Positions 1-9,315 are shown, numbered from the stretch's first letter. The stretch: DNA of 64,000 nt from Prolixibacteraceae bacterium UBA6029 (GCA_002429385.1 DIZL01000029.1:159780-223779); one strand, 5' to 3'. Notes: generated by a model from the sequence alone, not told the origin. Made by a program: numbers and translations.

Positions 1-470
1 CTGCCTTGGATGCAGAAGCATTAAGACTGATTCGGTCAATGCCCAATTGGATGCCTGGAAAAATTAAAGGAACGACTGTTAGGGTTTCATTCACTATCCC
101 AATTAATTTTGTCCTTGAAACTGGATCTTCAACTAAATCAAAAATTGTTACACCGTCACCAAATCCCAATAAAGATAGGCGATATGTTTGGCTAGACAAT
201 AACGGCACTTTAAAATATGACTTGGTGTATATTACTTTTGATGTATTAGCTGAAAAGGTAAAATCGGATTTGCAGAATAATCCAAAACTGCAATTTGATA
301 TCATGGTTGAAGAAGGAAAAGTAGATGAAAGGGTAAGTAAAGTTGAGAATGTATTGAGAGCAAATGGAAATCCAAAAGTTCGTTTATTATCTTTTCATAT
401 CGAGAAAGGTACTGACAGCAAAGGACTTTTATGGTCAAAGATAACATCAAAGCCTATGGAGGTCAAATAG
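1..470 (+). CDS. TonB C-terminal domain protein, 5'-truncated by window edge
   Basis: The frame is open from the left edge to a TAG at 468-470, so the start lies outside the window. The first ~40 residues are a TonB C-terminal domain end: LDAEALRLI, MPNWMPGK and the closing IPINFVLE match the tails of the TonB at 16812-17621 and the M56-TonB protein at 42491-43804. After this domain, where both of those proteins stop, this one continues for about 115 residues rich in charged residues. That extension resembles nothing I recognise. In Bacteroidota such domains end TonB proper, M56 sensors or stand-alone periplasmic proteins; with the N-terminus missing I cannot choose. A TTG at 6-8 is only the first start-like codon in view and is not proposed as the start. 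Confidence 0.75.
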   Translation, partial: ALDAEALRLIRSMPNWMPGKIKGTTVRVSFTIPINFVLETGSSTKSKIVTPSPNPNKDRRYVWLDNNGTLKYDLVYITFDVLAEKVKSDLQNNPKLQFDIMVEEGKVDERVSKVENVLRANGNPKVRLLSFHIEKGTDSKGLLWSKITSKPMEVK

Positions 471-1148
471 TGAAAAGCTGATTTTATTAAAACGAAAACG
501 ATAATAGAAAAGCTGTCGGCTTTGGTGCGTCTCCATTGCCGGCAGCTATCATTGTCAAATGAGTTGTATTGATACAACACTACAAAGTTAAAAATAAAAC
601 GGTTGCAGTGAAATCCTTTTAATTTGAATGCCTTTAGACGCATTCAGCTTTCACTGCTGGTTTGTGTCAGTCGAATCAAATAAATCAACAATCATTACTA
701 TAGTCGCTTTGTCATGAAAATGGACGAATCCGGCCAAAGCAAACTGCTTACCTGTTGTGGCTATTGTGAATTTGAAAAGGCAGAAAATGCAGAATGTGCA
801 TTAAGTTGAGGAAATGGAGTAATGGAGTAATGGCGTCCAATGATCGTATCGGTGTGATACACTGCTATGCAAAACATACCATAAGGACGTAAAATTCACC
901 ATTCTCTTGCAGGACAGCGCTTTTGTAATTATTTTTATGAAATAAATGTCGAATGTGGATTTTCACAGGCAATGTTTAGAGAGAAAGGTTTTATCGATGA
1001 TCTCGCTGGCGGACGGAATTGCCGGTTGCTCAGGATATGCCCACAAGGAGGTAGCTACCGGCAAATCAGCACCAGCGAAAGGAATAAACTGATCCGACAA
1101 AGATTTAAAAGTAATGGATTAAAATTGTAAATTTGCTTAAATGATATT
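471..1148. other. 678-bp gap with small hairpins and no convincing gene
   Basis: No credible coding frame is seen. There is a hairpin at 511-547 (10-bp arms, one mismatch, 17-nt loop) close behind the TonB-domain gene. A second inverted repeat lies at 1021-1030/1052-1061 (gccggttgct versus agctaccggc), and a short tandem repeat of the word ggagtaat at about 815-832. A 31-codon frame at 714-809 has four cysteines but no supporting context. A TAnnTTTG box at 1128-1135 is a possible -7 element for the PIN gene. The stretch may be the decayed remnant of something larger. Confidence 0.5.
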
Positions 1149-1610
1149 ATGAAACAAAGAGTCTATATTGACACATCAATAGTCGGAGGATATTTTGATG
1201 AAGAGTTCAGTGAAACAACAAAAGGATTGTTTGAAAGACTTGAGAATAATGAATTTGTTTTTATAATTTCAGATTTGCTTGAGTTAGAATTGACTGGTGC
1301 ACCGAAAAATGTCAGAGATTTGTTGTATCAGTTTTCAACTGATAAATTTGAGCGTGTAACATTGACTGAGGAAGCCATACAACTTGCGGACCAATACATT
1401 ATAGAAAAAGTTGTAGGTAAAACAAGCATTGAAGATTGCAGGCATATAGCATTGGCAACGATTAACAGAGTTGACGTTTTAGTGAGTTGGAATTTTAAAC
1501 ATATTGTGAACCTTGACAGAATTAAAGGGTATAATTCCGTCAATTACAGATTGGGATACCCTATGATTGAGATTAGAAGTCCTAAAGATTTAATACGTTA
1601 TGAAGACTAA
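1149..1610 (+). CDS. PIN-domain ribonuclease-like protein (probable VapC-type toxin)
   Basis: This 153-residue protein starts with the PIN signature VYIDTSIVGGYF, whose Asp is the first acidic metal ligand. A mid-protein acidic residue (SDLLELEL) and a C-terminal SIEDCRHIALATI helix followed by VLVSWNFKHI supply the remaining conserved pattern. PIN domains are Mg-dependent RNases, most often toxins of type II toxin-antitoxin pairs. The start codon fits a TAnnTTTG box 14 bases upstream. The end overlaps a 53-codon frame by 11 bases in another frame, the usual coupling of a toxin and its partner, here with the toxin first. Role as toxin is inferred; the domain call is firm. Confidence 0.8.
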   Translation: MKQRVYIDTSIVGGYFDEEFSETTKGLFERLENNEFVFIISDLLELELTGAPKNVRDLLYQFSTDKFERVTLTEEAIQLADQYIIEKVVGKTSIEDCRHIALATINRVDVLVSWNFKHIVNLDRIKGYNSVNYRLGYPMIEIRSPKDLIRYED

Positions 1611-1761
1611 AATAAAAGAAAAATCATTTGACTCTGTAAAAATGATGCGTGAGATTCGTGATAAGATTAGTTCCGAAACTCAAGATATGACATTTGAGGA
1701 ATTAAAGAAATATATTGATTCGCGGATAAAGAATGGCGGATTAAAACCGATAGGGCAATAA
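1600..1761 (+). CDS. Small 53-residue protein, candidate antitoxin of the PIN protein
   Basis: The ATG at 1600 lies inside the end of the PIN gene (11-bp overlap) and the frame runs to TAA at 1759-1761. The product is charged and helical, beginning MKTKIKEKSFDSVKMMREIR and containing a TFEELKKYI segment. The pattern (short linker, VKMMREIRDKIS helix, ETQDMTFEELKKY) resembles short antitoxins that accompany PIN toxins in Bacteroidota. It has no separate promoter and must depend on the toxin transcript. The antitoxin role is inferred from size, overlap and composition. Reversed gene order (toxin before antitoxin) is the notable point. Confidence 0.6.
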   Translation: MKTKIKEKSFDSVKMMREIRDKISSETQDMTFEELKKYIDSRIKNGGLKPIGQ

Positions 1762-1888
1762 GGATGCATATCCGGAAGAACATGGATTAGTAGTTTGTCA
1801 ATTTTTACTGTTTAGTCATATTTTATCTCATCAAGGAACATTACACTTGCATCGCAGGGTTAGAACAGTTCAGTCCTCTTTCCTAATT

Positions 1889-2041
1889 TATAAATAACTG
1901 CCTATCTCCTTCGCTCAAGCAAATCTGTTAACAGATAGATAATGAGACACTTGTCAGTATATTTATAATAACTTTAACTTTCATATTATCAGCCCTTTAA
2001 GCAATAATAACTTGATTCAAAGGGATAGGCAGTTATAAATA
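1889..2041. repeat. MITE-like element with imperfect terminal inverted repeats
   Basis: Arms of about 23 bp at 1889-1911 and 2019-2041 are inverted copies with a few mismatches, sharing the core aactgcctatc. The ~107 bp between them include a short perfect palindrome (atctgttaacagat, 1923-1936) and no open frame. Size and AT-rich content resemble a miniature inverted-repeat element. A second element with similar ends and size lies at 41971-42114, supporting a dispersed family. The flanks are otherwise non-coding between the PIN pair and the next gene. Confidence 0.5.
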
Positions 2042-2233
2042 ATATCAGGATTATTGAATTTAATTCACTGCATTTTGTTTAATGGTATAGTTTTTGTTCC
2101 TTATTTCTATGTGAAATTATAAAAACAGGGCTACATTTGCTGAATCAAATATAGGCCTTTATATAATACTGAAATATTCAAATCAATTGACTAAAATAGC
2201 ATCCAACTAACACCTTGTCAAAACCAAACATCT

Positions 2234-3478
2234 ATGAGAACACTGACCACTTTACTCCTTGTATTCTTCATTGCAATTGCAAGCTTTGGGCAAATCAAAT
2301 ATGAAAAAGGATATTTTATTACTAATGATCACAAGCGGATCGACTGTTTGATTAAAAATGTGGATTGGAAATATAATCCGGTCGATTTTACGTATAAGCT
2401 TAAAGAATCGGGCACACCTGTAAAAGGCAATTTAATTACAGTCCGCGAATTTGGCATCACGAACTCCTGTCGGTTTGTGAATGCAACCGTTCGGATTGAT
2501 CCTTCAAACGTACCTGCAGAAGGAGCAAAAAATGAATTAGATCCGGTCTGGACGCGTAAGACTTTATTTTTAAGGGTACTTATGGAAGGGAAAGCGGATC
2601 TATATGGTTATGAAGCCCCAAAATTAAGGCGGTATTTCTATTCGCTTAACGATACGGCCATTACTCCTTTAATCTACAAAGAGATTCAGCATGGATCGAC
2701 AGTTACCAAGAATACCAGTTTCAGGCAACAGCTTTGGGATAAGCTCAGGATGCCAAAATCGAGTATGGAACTGATCACAAAAGTTAATTATACGGAGAAT
2801 GACCTGAAACAATATTTTAAATCGTATAATGGGGGTTTCTCAGGCCCGATTACTGAACTGAATCCTGAAGCAAAAAGAAGTTATTTGAACCTGAAGCTGA
2901 CTCCTGGCGTCAATATGAACTCAGAGAAAATGACAGTTTATGGTGACCAAGGCAGTAAATCCGATATTACATTTAAAAGTAAATCCGGTTTTCGGATCGG
3001 ACTGGAAGCTGAGTTGAATATCCCCTTTGATAGTTACAAATGGGGGATACTTTTCGAACCATCCTATCAATCCTATAAATCTGATGCAGTAAGCGATGGA
3101 TTGATGGCATCCTTAACGCTTAGTTCGGTTGAATTCCCCATTGGACTGAGGTACTATGTCTATATCAATGATAACACAAGAGTTTATTTTAATGGGTTTT
3201 ATATTCCAGGATTGGCATTGAATATGGACTCGAAAGTTATTATACCTTCAAGAGGACCCAAAGATAAACCATATGCGATACCTGAATATATATCATATAC
3301 CGCTGGTTCATCAGGTAATATGGCTATAGGCGGAGGTCTGGATTATAAGAAATTTAGCCTGGAAGGCCGGTTTTATACAAATAAAGATTTGTTTAAAGGA
3401 TCGACATTTGAGAGTTCTGAGAATAGCAGGTTCTCCATTATTCTAGGTTATAGATTTATGGAGAAGAGGTTAAAATAA
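2234..3478 (+). CDS. Secreted outer-membrane beta-barrel-like protein of unknown function
   Basis: The 414-residue product opens with a clear signal peptide (MRTLTTLLLVFFIAIASFG followed by Q). Residues ~20-190 form a soluble domain beginning with the phrase KGYFITNDHKRIDCLIKNV. From ~205 onward, alternating hydrophobic strands such as FRIGLEAELNIPF, FPIGLRYYVYI and FSIILGYRFM end close to a C-terminal aromatic, as in porin-like barrels of the Bacteroidota outer-membrane barrel family. Together these suggest an outer-membrane protein with a periplasmic or surface N-domain. A TACATTTG box at 2132-2139 could be its -7 element. No function is implied by the neighbours. Confidence 0.7.
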   Translation: MRTLTTLLLVFFIAIASFGQIKYEKGYFITNDHKRIDCLIKNVDWKYNPVDFTYKLKESGTPVKGNLITVREFGITNSCRFVNATVRIDPSNVPAEGAKNELDPVWTRKTLFLRVLMEGKADLYGYEAPKLRRYFYSLNDTAITPLIYKEIQHGSTVTKNTSFRQQLWDKLRMPKSSMELITKVNYTENDLKQYFKSYNGGFSGPITELNPEAKRSYLNLKLTPGVNMNSEKMTVYGDQGSKSDITFKSKSGFRIGLEAELNIPFDSYKWGILFEPSYQSYKSDAVSDGLMASLTLSSVEFPIGLRYYVYINDNTRVYFNGFYIPGLALNMDSKVIIPSRGPKDKPYAIPEYISYTAGSSGNMAIGGGLDYKKFSLEGRFYTNKDLFKGSTFESSENSRFSIILGYRFMEKRLK

Positions 3479-4046
3479 TCACTCTAAAATATATAAATAT
3501 TAGCATATCAATAATATGATGTTGGTGTGCTAATCTTATGCTTCAGTAAGAGATCCAGGTGCAGGGAGCAGTGATCTTGCGTTAAACAGTGGACGGTTTC
3601 GCAAGTTCGCAAGTTCGCAAGTTCGTATTTTTACTTTTCCGGGTTTCAATTTGACAGTTTCAACAGTTGATGATTTCATAAATAAATAAAGTTGCGAACT
3701 TGCAAACTTGCGAACTCACCAATACAGATTGGGATAGTACTCAACCTAAAGTGTTTAGAAATGTAATTACACAAACTTACTAACAGGCAAACATGACTGA
3801 AAAATGTCCTTTCAGAAATAGTTAGGGAAGGCCTTTTTTAGTATATATTTTATTTTGCAATTCTCTAATTGAAACTTTTTTTATTGTAATTCTTGCTTTC
3901 CCAGATATGCAATTCCACACCAGCTGAAAAGATTACGCCAAAATGCCAAAATGCCATAAAATAAGTAAATCTAAAATATCTGTTTTTTTGTATTAAGATG
4001 CATGGTTTAAACGAAGCGCCTCTTTCGTATTTTACGAGGCTTATTT
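3479..4046. other. Convergent intergenic gap
   Basis: Apart from the word repeat at 3596-3717, the stretch contains AT-rich sequence without a coding frame. A weak stem at about 4016-4041 (gcctc/gaggc arms around cgtattttacg) lies just past the DedA stop codon and may terminate that gene on the minus strand, but it lacks a good T-run. Confidence 0.4.
3596..3717. repeat. Inverted repeat built from tandem cgcaagtt words
   Basis: The left arm (about 3598-3625) has three and a half head-to-tail copies of the 8-bp word gcaagttc. The right arm (about 3691-3717) carries the reverse complement (gcgaacttgcaaacttg and so on) with small changes. The ~65-bp spacer is not repetitive. It lies between two convergent genes and has no T-tract next to a compact stem, so it is not an ordinary terminator, although a transcript would fold. 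It is one of several word-repeat structures in the window. Confidence 0.7.
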
Positions 4047-4685
4047 CTATTTCTTACTCTTTCTATTCTTTACGATCAGGTAAATTACAAAAAGCACACC
4101 GACGAACAGTAAGGAATACGAGAGTTCATTCATGTACTTCATAAGCATTTCTTTCATTAAACCATTCTGAGAATACAACTTATACATATAATAGCTCAAA
4201 GTTGCCAGAATAATATGCCACATTCCTGATCCCATGGCGGTATAGAGTACAAACTGACCTACATTCATCTTTGCAAGACCTGCAGGAATTGATATTAAGT
4301 GTCGAATGCCAGGGATTAATCGTCCAATGAAAGTAGAACTGCGGCCATGACTTAAGAAATAGGCTTCGGCATGTTCCACTTTATGACGATTTAATAAAAA
4401 TAATTTCCCGGCCTTCGATTCAACAAGACTATACACAATTACACGACCCAGCCATCGGGCCATGAAATAATTAAACAAGGCTCCGATAACGGTTCCAACG
4501 GTAGCAAAGAACACCACCAGGTACATATTCAATTCGCCGGAAGCCGCTTTCCATATGGCAGGTGGGATAACCACTTCGGAAGGCAGCGGAACAAATGAAC
4601 TCTCGATGGCCATTAATAAGGTGATGGTGTAATAGTTAATATGCTGCATGTACCAGCTGGCAAGTGTTTGAAAAAACTCGATCAT
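4047..4685 (-). CDS. DedA family membrane protein
   Basis: The 212-residue protein has the DedA/SNARE-associated layout. An N-terminal helix is followed by ESSFVPLPSEVVIPPA, then a glycine-rich membrane segment (TVGTVIGALFNYFMARWLGR). Next comes the signature GRLIPGIRHLISIPAGLAKM, with the conserved Arg and Gly-Ile-Arg, and finally two C-terminal helices. DedA proteins are inner-membrane proteins linked to envelope homeostasis, and some act as undecaprenyl-phosphate or phospholipid transporters. The substrate cannot be read here. It lies downstream of purL but behind a strong purL terminator, and has its own promoter-like box (TATCTTTG on the minus strand, 4708-4715), so it is probably a separate unit. 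Confidence 0.9.
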   Translation of the reverse strand: MIEFFQTLASWYMQHINYYTITLLMAIESSFVPLPSEVVIPPAIWKAASGELNMYLVVFFATVGTVIGALFNYFMARWLGRVIVYSLVESKAGKLFLLNRHKVEHAEAYFLSHGRSSTFIGRLIPGIRHLISIPAGLAKMNVGQFVLYTAMGSGMWHIILATLSYYMYKLYSQNGLMKEMLMKYMNELSYSLLFVGVLFVIYLIVKNRKSKK

Positions 4686-4707
4686 AGATAATGGTTTAAA
4701 GTCCTGT

Positions 4708-4737
4708 CAAAGATAACGGGAGTAATCAAAATAACAA
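4708..4737 (-). promoter_or_regulatory. Bacteroidota-type promoter for dedA
   Basis: Read on the minus strand, TTG at 4737-4735 is followed 19 bases later by TATCTTTG (4715-4708). This matches the -33/-7 pattern (TTG, TAnnTTTG) of Bacteroidota. It lies 22 bases before the ATG and just after the purL terminator. Confidence 0.45.
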
Positions 4738-4742
4738 GATAG

Positions 4743-4774
4743 AAAAAAGGCTTTCCCGGTAGATTGGGAAAGCC
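4743..4774 (-). terminator. Terminator of purL
   Basis: A 9-bp perfect stem (ggctttccc/gggaaagcc) with an 8-nt loop is followed on the minus strand by a run of six T. It lies 27 bases beyond the purL stop and ahead of the dedA promoter. Confidence 0.85.
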
Positions 4775-4800
4775 CTGATATTTTTAAACCTCGAACGTTT

Positions 4801-7800
4801 TTACTTCTTTTTATTTTCAATCCATTTACGGACATTCACGAAGGCTTCCATCCAGGGAGCAAGTTCGTCAAACTTTCTATCCAACGGATAATAGGGCCAG
4901 TGCCAGGGCTTAAAGGCCCGTTCAAGATGAGGCATCATTACAAGGTGACGTCCATCTTCTGAACAAAGTGAGGCCGTATTGAAGTCTGAACCATTCGGAT
5001 TCCCGGGATAAGCCGTATTGGAGTATTTCATTGGGATCAGGTAAGCCGATTCTTCCTGGGGCAAACTGAATTTTCCTTCACCATGAGCGACCCAGGCACC
5101 AAGTTTCATCCCCACCATCGATTGAAGCATCACCGATTGATTGGGTAGTATCTCCACATTCACAAAACCAGATTCAAATTTATGTGATTCATTATGCAAC
5201 ATCTTAGGTTGTTCAACGCGTCCGGGATAAACCAAACCAAGTTCGACCATAAGCTGACAGCCATTGCAGACACCCAGACTCAGCGTATCTTCACGTCGAT
5301 AGAAATTGTCTAGAGCCAAACGTGCAGTTTCGTTATATTTGAAAGCCCCGGCCCAACCTTTGGCTGATCCAAGAACGTCAGAATTGGAGAAGCCACCTAC
5401 AAAAACAATCATACTGACTTCTTCCAGCGTTTCACGGCCTGCGATAAGATCGGTCATGTGGACATCTTTCACGTCCATTCCGGCCAGGTACATCATATAA
5501 GCCATTTCGCGGTCGCCGTTAACACCTTTTTCGCGAATGATTGCAGCCTTGATTCCACTCTTTTGGCGACGATTAAGATCTATACCCAAATCTGCAGCCT
5601 TACCTGTAAATCCTTTAAAATCGTAGATCAATTCATTCTTCTTGTAGTTCTGATAGCGTTCAAGAGCGAGTTTTTCTCCCGATTGTTTGCGGTCGAGCAG
5701 ATAGGACGATTTGAACCATAATTCGCGCAATGAATTCAGGTCGAAATTAAATGTATCAGTACCGTTAGCTACTGTAAACAGGCGGCTTCCTGATGGCTTG
5801 CCGATCAGTAGATAACTAATGCCGGCTGCATTCAGTTTAGCTTCAAAAGCGGCAACCTCTTTCACCTGAACCACTACTCCCGGATTTTCACTAAACAATA
5901 CTTTTACGCTGTCGGCTTCACCGATTCCGCTTAGGTCAAGCTGCATTCCTGAATAATTGTCGGCAAAACACATTTCGAGCAAGGTTGTAATCAAGCCTCC
6001 GGAAGAGATATCGTGTCCGGCAAGTATGTTTCTATCTTCAATACAATCCTGAATAGCGTTAAACGCAGCAGCAAAATAGTTTGAATCGGCAACTGAAGGA
6101 GCTTCGTTACCCAGTTTATTGATGACCTGGGAGAAAGCGCTTCCACCCAAACAACGGTTCATCTTTGAGAAATCGATAAAATAGAGGATCGATTCCGGGT
6201 TATTTATCAGGACTGGCTCCACTACCTTCTTTACATCCGAAACTTCACCTGAAGCCGAAATAATGACCGTTCCGGGGGAATAAACAACATCATCCTTGTA
6301 CTTCTGGGTCATCGACATGGAATCTTTCCCTGTAGGAATATTGATTCCCAATTCACAGGCAAAATCACTGGCAGCTTTAACAGCCTTATAGATGCGTGCA
6401 TCTTCACCTTCATTTTTAGCCGGCCACATCCAGTTTGCGCTCAGCGAAACCCCTTTTAGCTGATCCGTAAGCGGTGCCCAAACCAGGTTGGTGAGCGATT
6501 CAGCAATTGAAAGTACTGATCCGGCTTCAGCATCTACCATCGCAGCCACGGGTGCATGACCAATTGTTGTGGCCAATCCTTTTTCGCCCTGGTAATCGAG
6601 TGTTATTACTCCCACATTATTCAGTGGAAGCTGTAACTGACCTGCACACTGCTGTTTGGCAATACGGCCTGTTACCGAGCGGTCAACTTTGTTGGTGAGC
6701 CAATCTTTGCAGGCTACAGCTTCAAGCTGCAATACGTCTTCGAGGTAACTTTCTATTTTAGACTGATCATATTCCAGATCAGCAAAGCGCTCATTTCTTG
6801 TTGTATCTGTTAAAACCGTTTTAGGGGGCTTGCCAAACATGTATGAAAGCTGCCAGTCGATTGGCTTTTCCCCGGTTTTCGAATTCTCGAAGGTAAACTG
6901 CATATCGCCGGTAGCCTCACCAATTACATAAATAGGTGCGCGTTCGCGTTCAGCAATACGCTTTAGCAATGGAACATCTTTTTCATGAATGACCAGGCCC
7001 ATACGTTCCTGCGATTCGTTTCCAATGATTTCCTTTTGAGAAAGTGTAGGATCTCCAACCGGTAATTTCGATGTATCTATTTTCCCTCCGGTAGCTTCCA
7101 CCAGTTCAGAAAGACAATTAAGATGACCACCGGCGCCGTGATCGTGGATCGAGATAATCGGATTTTCTGCCGATTCGCTCAAGGCACGGATGGCATTGTA
7201 AACACGTTTCTGCATTTCAGGATTGGCACGTTGAACGGCATTCAGCTCAATGGCATTCTTGAATTCGCCTGTAGCTACCGATGAAACAGCTCCTCCACCC
7301 ATGCCGATGCGGTAATTGTCACCACCCAAAAGCACCACTTTATCGCCTTTGGTGGGTGTATCTTTTAAACTGTCTCTTTTGGCTGCGAACCCTATTCCTC
7401 CGGCTTGCATGATTACCTTATCAAAACCGTATTTTCGGTTATTTTCAAAATGTTCAAAGGTAAGTACAGAGCCTGTAATGATAGGCTGTCCAAATTTATT
7501 TCCGAAATCGCTGGCTCCATTAGATGCTTTAATCAATATCTCTTCGGGTGTCTGGTATAGCCAATCACGTTCTTCTGTGGCTTGTTCCCAACTTCTTGCA
7601 TCTTCTGTTCGCGGATATGAGGTCATGTAAACGGCGGTTCCTGCAATAGGCAGGCTTCCTTTTCCACCGGCCATACGGTCACGGATTTCTCCACCGGTCC
7701 CCGTAGCCGCGCCATTGAAAGGTTCAACAGTCGTTGGGAAATTATGCGTTTCAGCTTTTAAAGAAAGGACACTCTCGATGTCGGTCACTTCAAAATAATC

Positions 7801-8490
7801 AGGTTTATCCTGAGTTTTCGGGGCAAATTGTTCAATCACCGGACCCTGCACAAAGGAGCAGTTATCCTTGTAAGCCGAGATTATTTTATTGGGATGTTCC
7901 TTTGATGTTTTCTTGATGAGTTGGAACAGTGACATTTCCTGCTCTATCCCATCGATTATAAATGTACCGTTGAATATTTTATGCCTGCAATGTTCTGAGT
8001 TTACCTGGGAGAATCCAAACACTTCTCCATCAGTTAGTTTACGGCCTAATTTTACAGCGACAGAATCAAGATAATCGATTTCATCTTTACTAAGCGCCAG
8101 TCCTTCCTGTTGGTTATAAGCAGAAATGTCGGCAATTTCAAGAATAGGTTCAGGCTTTTTATTTATGGTGAAGATTGATTGGTCCAGATTGTGATACAAA
8201 GCTTTTAACATCGGATCATAACCGGCTTTCTGATCAGCAACCTGAATATATTCCTCAATTCGTTCAATTCCCTGAATTCCCATGTTTTGAGTAATCTCGA
8301 CCGCATTTGTGCTCCAAGGAGTTAACATTTCCTTTCGAGGACCAACAAACCAACCAATTAAAACTTCATCATCGAGTTTCTTAGCCTCGCCAAACAACCA
8401 GATTAACTTATCAATGTCCTCCCGGTTAAGGTTTTGCGCTGAATATAGTGCGATAAATATGTCCTGAGGAGTTTTAAAGAATAGAATCAT
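4801..8490 (-). CDS. purL: Phosphoribosylformylglycinamidine synthase, single-chain PurL
   Basis: The 1229-residue enzyme converts FGAR, glutamine and ATP to FGAM in de novo purine synthesis. The domain order is that of large single-chain PurL: an N-terminal PurS-like region (1-~150), a first synthetase half with the ATP/substrate motif FNGAATGTGGEIRD (~260), a second half around DHGAGGHLN and GHDISSGGL, and a C-terminal class I glutaminase. The glutaminase motif GVCNGCQ puts the nucleophile at Cys1075; PHLER supplies His1188 and Glu1190. Length is slightly below the ~1295 residues of E. coli PurL. It is monocistronic, with its own promoter-like boxes and terminator. Confidence 0.97.
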   Translation of the reverse strand: MILFFKTPQDIFIALYSAQNLNREDIDKLIWLFGEAKKLDDEVLIGWFVGPRKEMLTPWSTNAVEITQNMGIQGIERIEEYIQVADQKAGYDPMLKALYHNLDQSIFTINKKPEPILEIADISAYNQQEGLALSKDEIDYLDSVAVKLGRKLTDGEVFGFSQVNSEHCRHKIFNGTFIIDGIEQEMSLFQLIKKTSKEHPNKIISAYKDNCSFVQGPVIEQFAPKTQDKPDYFEVTDIESVLSLKAETHNFPTTVEPFNGAATGTGGEIRDRMAGGKGSLPIAGTAVYMTSYPRTEDARSWEQATEERDWLYQTPEEILIKASNGASDFGNKFGQPIITGSVLTFEHFENNRKYGFDKVIMQAGGIGFAAKRDSLKDTPTKGDKVVLLGGDNYRIGMGGGAVSSVATGEFKNAIELNAVQRANPEMQKRVYNAIRALSESAENPIISIHDHGAGGHLNCLSELVEATGGKIDTSKLPVGDPTLSQKEIIGNESQERMGLVIHEKDVPLLKRIAERERAPIYVIGEATGDMQFTFENSKTGEKPIDWQLSYMFGKPPKTVLTDTTRNERFADLEYDQSKIESYLEDVLQLEAVACKDWLTNKVDRSVTGRIAKQQCAGQLQLPLNNVGVITLDYQGEKGLATTIGHAPVAAMVDAEAGSVLSIAESLTNLVWAPLTDQLKGVSLSANWMWPAKNEGEDARIYKAVKAASDFACELGINIPTGKDSMSMTQKYKDDVVYSPGTVIISASGEVSDVKKVVEPVLINNPESILYFIDFSKMNRCLGGSAFSQVINKLGNEAPSVADSNYFAAAFNAIQDCIEDRNILAGHDISSGGLITTLLEMCFADNYSGMQLDLSGIGEADSVKVLFSENPGVVVQVKEVAAFEAKLNAAGISYLLIGKPSGSRLFTVANGTDTFNFDLNSLRELWFKSSYLLDRKQSGEKLALERYQNYKKNELIYDFKGFTGKAADLGIDLNRRQKSGIKAAIIREKGVNGDREMAYMMYLAGMDVKDVHMTDLIAGRETLEEVSMIVFVGGFSNSDVLGSAKGWAGAFKYNETARLALDNFYRREDTLSLGVCNGCQLMVELGLVYPGRVEQPKMLHNESHKFESGFVNVEILPNQSVMLQSMVGMKLGAWVAHGEGKFSLPQEESAYLIPMKYSNTAYPGNPNGSDFNTASLCSEDGRHLVMMPHLERAFKPWHWPYYPLDRKFDELAPWMEAFVNVRKWIENKKK

Positions 8491-8533
8491 CTTGGAATTA
8501 ATTTTAGTACAAATATTAAGAAAGTGAACGCGA

Positions 8534-8567
8534 CAAAGATAAATAATTCAGGATTAAACCAGTCAAA
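8534..8567 (-). promoter_or_regulatory. Promoter-like boxes upstream of purL
   Basis: On the minus strand, TTTG at 8567-8564 is followed after 22 bases by TATCTTTG at 8541-8534, the Bacteroidota -33/-7 pattern. The box lies 44 bases before the ATG. No purine operator or riboswitch could be identified. Confidence 0.45.
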
Positions 8568-9287
8568 AAAGTGAATAACCAGGGAAATCACTTCTGGAAA
8601 AGGAGAATTATTTGCTGATTAAATATTTAGGTGTTTCATTTTAACTCGATGAATCATACACCAGGATTTCCTTTCAAAATGCCTGTTTGCGAAAAGGCCA
8701 TCCGTTAGGGTGACTAAACGCAGGAATGCCTCCTTAAGCCGGCCTACGTTTGGGCAGGGATTGAGAAAGGATTGAGTAGGGATTCCTTTGGTATATCTGT
8801 ACTATGACTGATCTATAACTATACTAAAACCGAAATTTTAGTACAGTTACAAATCAATCATAGATTAATTGATCCGAAGCGAATACGACGCAATCCCCAA
8901 CCGGAACCATTCCTTGTACATTGAAAGCAGTTTCATTGCTTTCTTGAAGAAAATCTTAATGGATAGAGAATTGGTGTCCGGAGTCAATGGCTTAACTCTG
9001 AATATTTTCGTCAGAATCTGGCATGAACACCGTCAAAGGTTAAAGATAAAAAATTTGTAGTAAAAAAACAAACCTGGATAACCATTCAATTCCCCAAATA
9101 GGAAGAATGCAAACCAAAGGGATTGTATTGCCCATCTTCCCTGCAAACGAAGTGAATTTCCAGGGAATCAACATATCCATATCTCTATATATTTAGGTGT
9201 ACATCAACGAGAAAGGCATTTCTTAACAAAAAATTCACAAACCATGCTCTTTTACACAGATACCTTCAAATAGGATTTGATTCAACT

Positions 9288-9315
9288 TTTGAAGAAATAT
9301 TTATAGATATATTTG
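9288..9315 (+). promoter_or_regulatory. Promoter-like boxes upstream of the CoA transferase
   Basis: TTTG (9288-9291) is followed after 16 bases by TATATTTG (9308-9315), matching the -33/-7 elements of Bacteroidota with a slightly short spacer. The ATG is 37 bases downstream. Confidence 0.4.

Noticed and set aside
395..643. 82-codon minus-strand frame overlapping the first gene
   Set aside because: Antisense to a recognisable TonB-domain gene and its composition is not protein-like.
714..809. 31-codon frame with four cysteines in the gap before the PIN gene
   Set aside because: Too short, no ribosome-binding or operon context, and no recognisable metal-site spacing; could be chance.
3598..3717. 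Possible CRISPR array
   Set aside because: Direct repeats are only 8 bp, have no spacers, and are mirrored by inverted copies; no cas genes are present.
8869..9060. 63-codon frame in the purL/CoA-transferase gap
   Set aside because: Begins at a non-standard codon, has no motif and sits in AT-rich divergent intergenic DNA.
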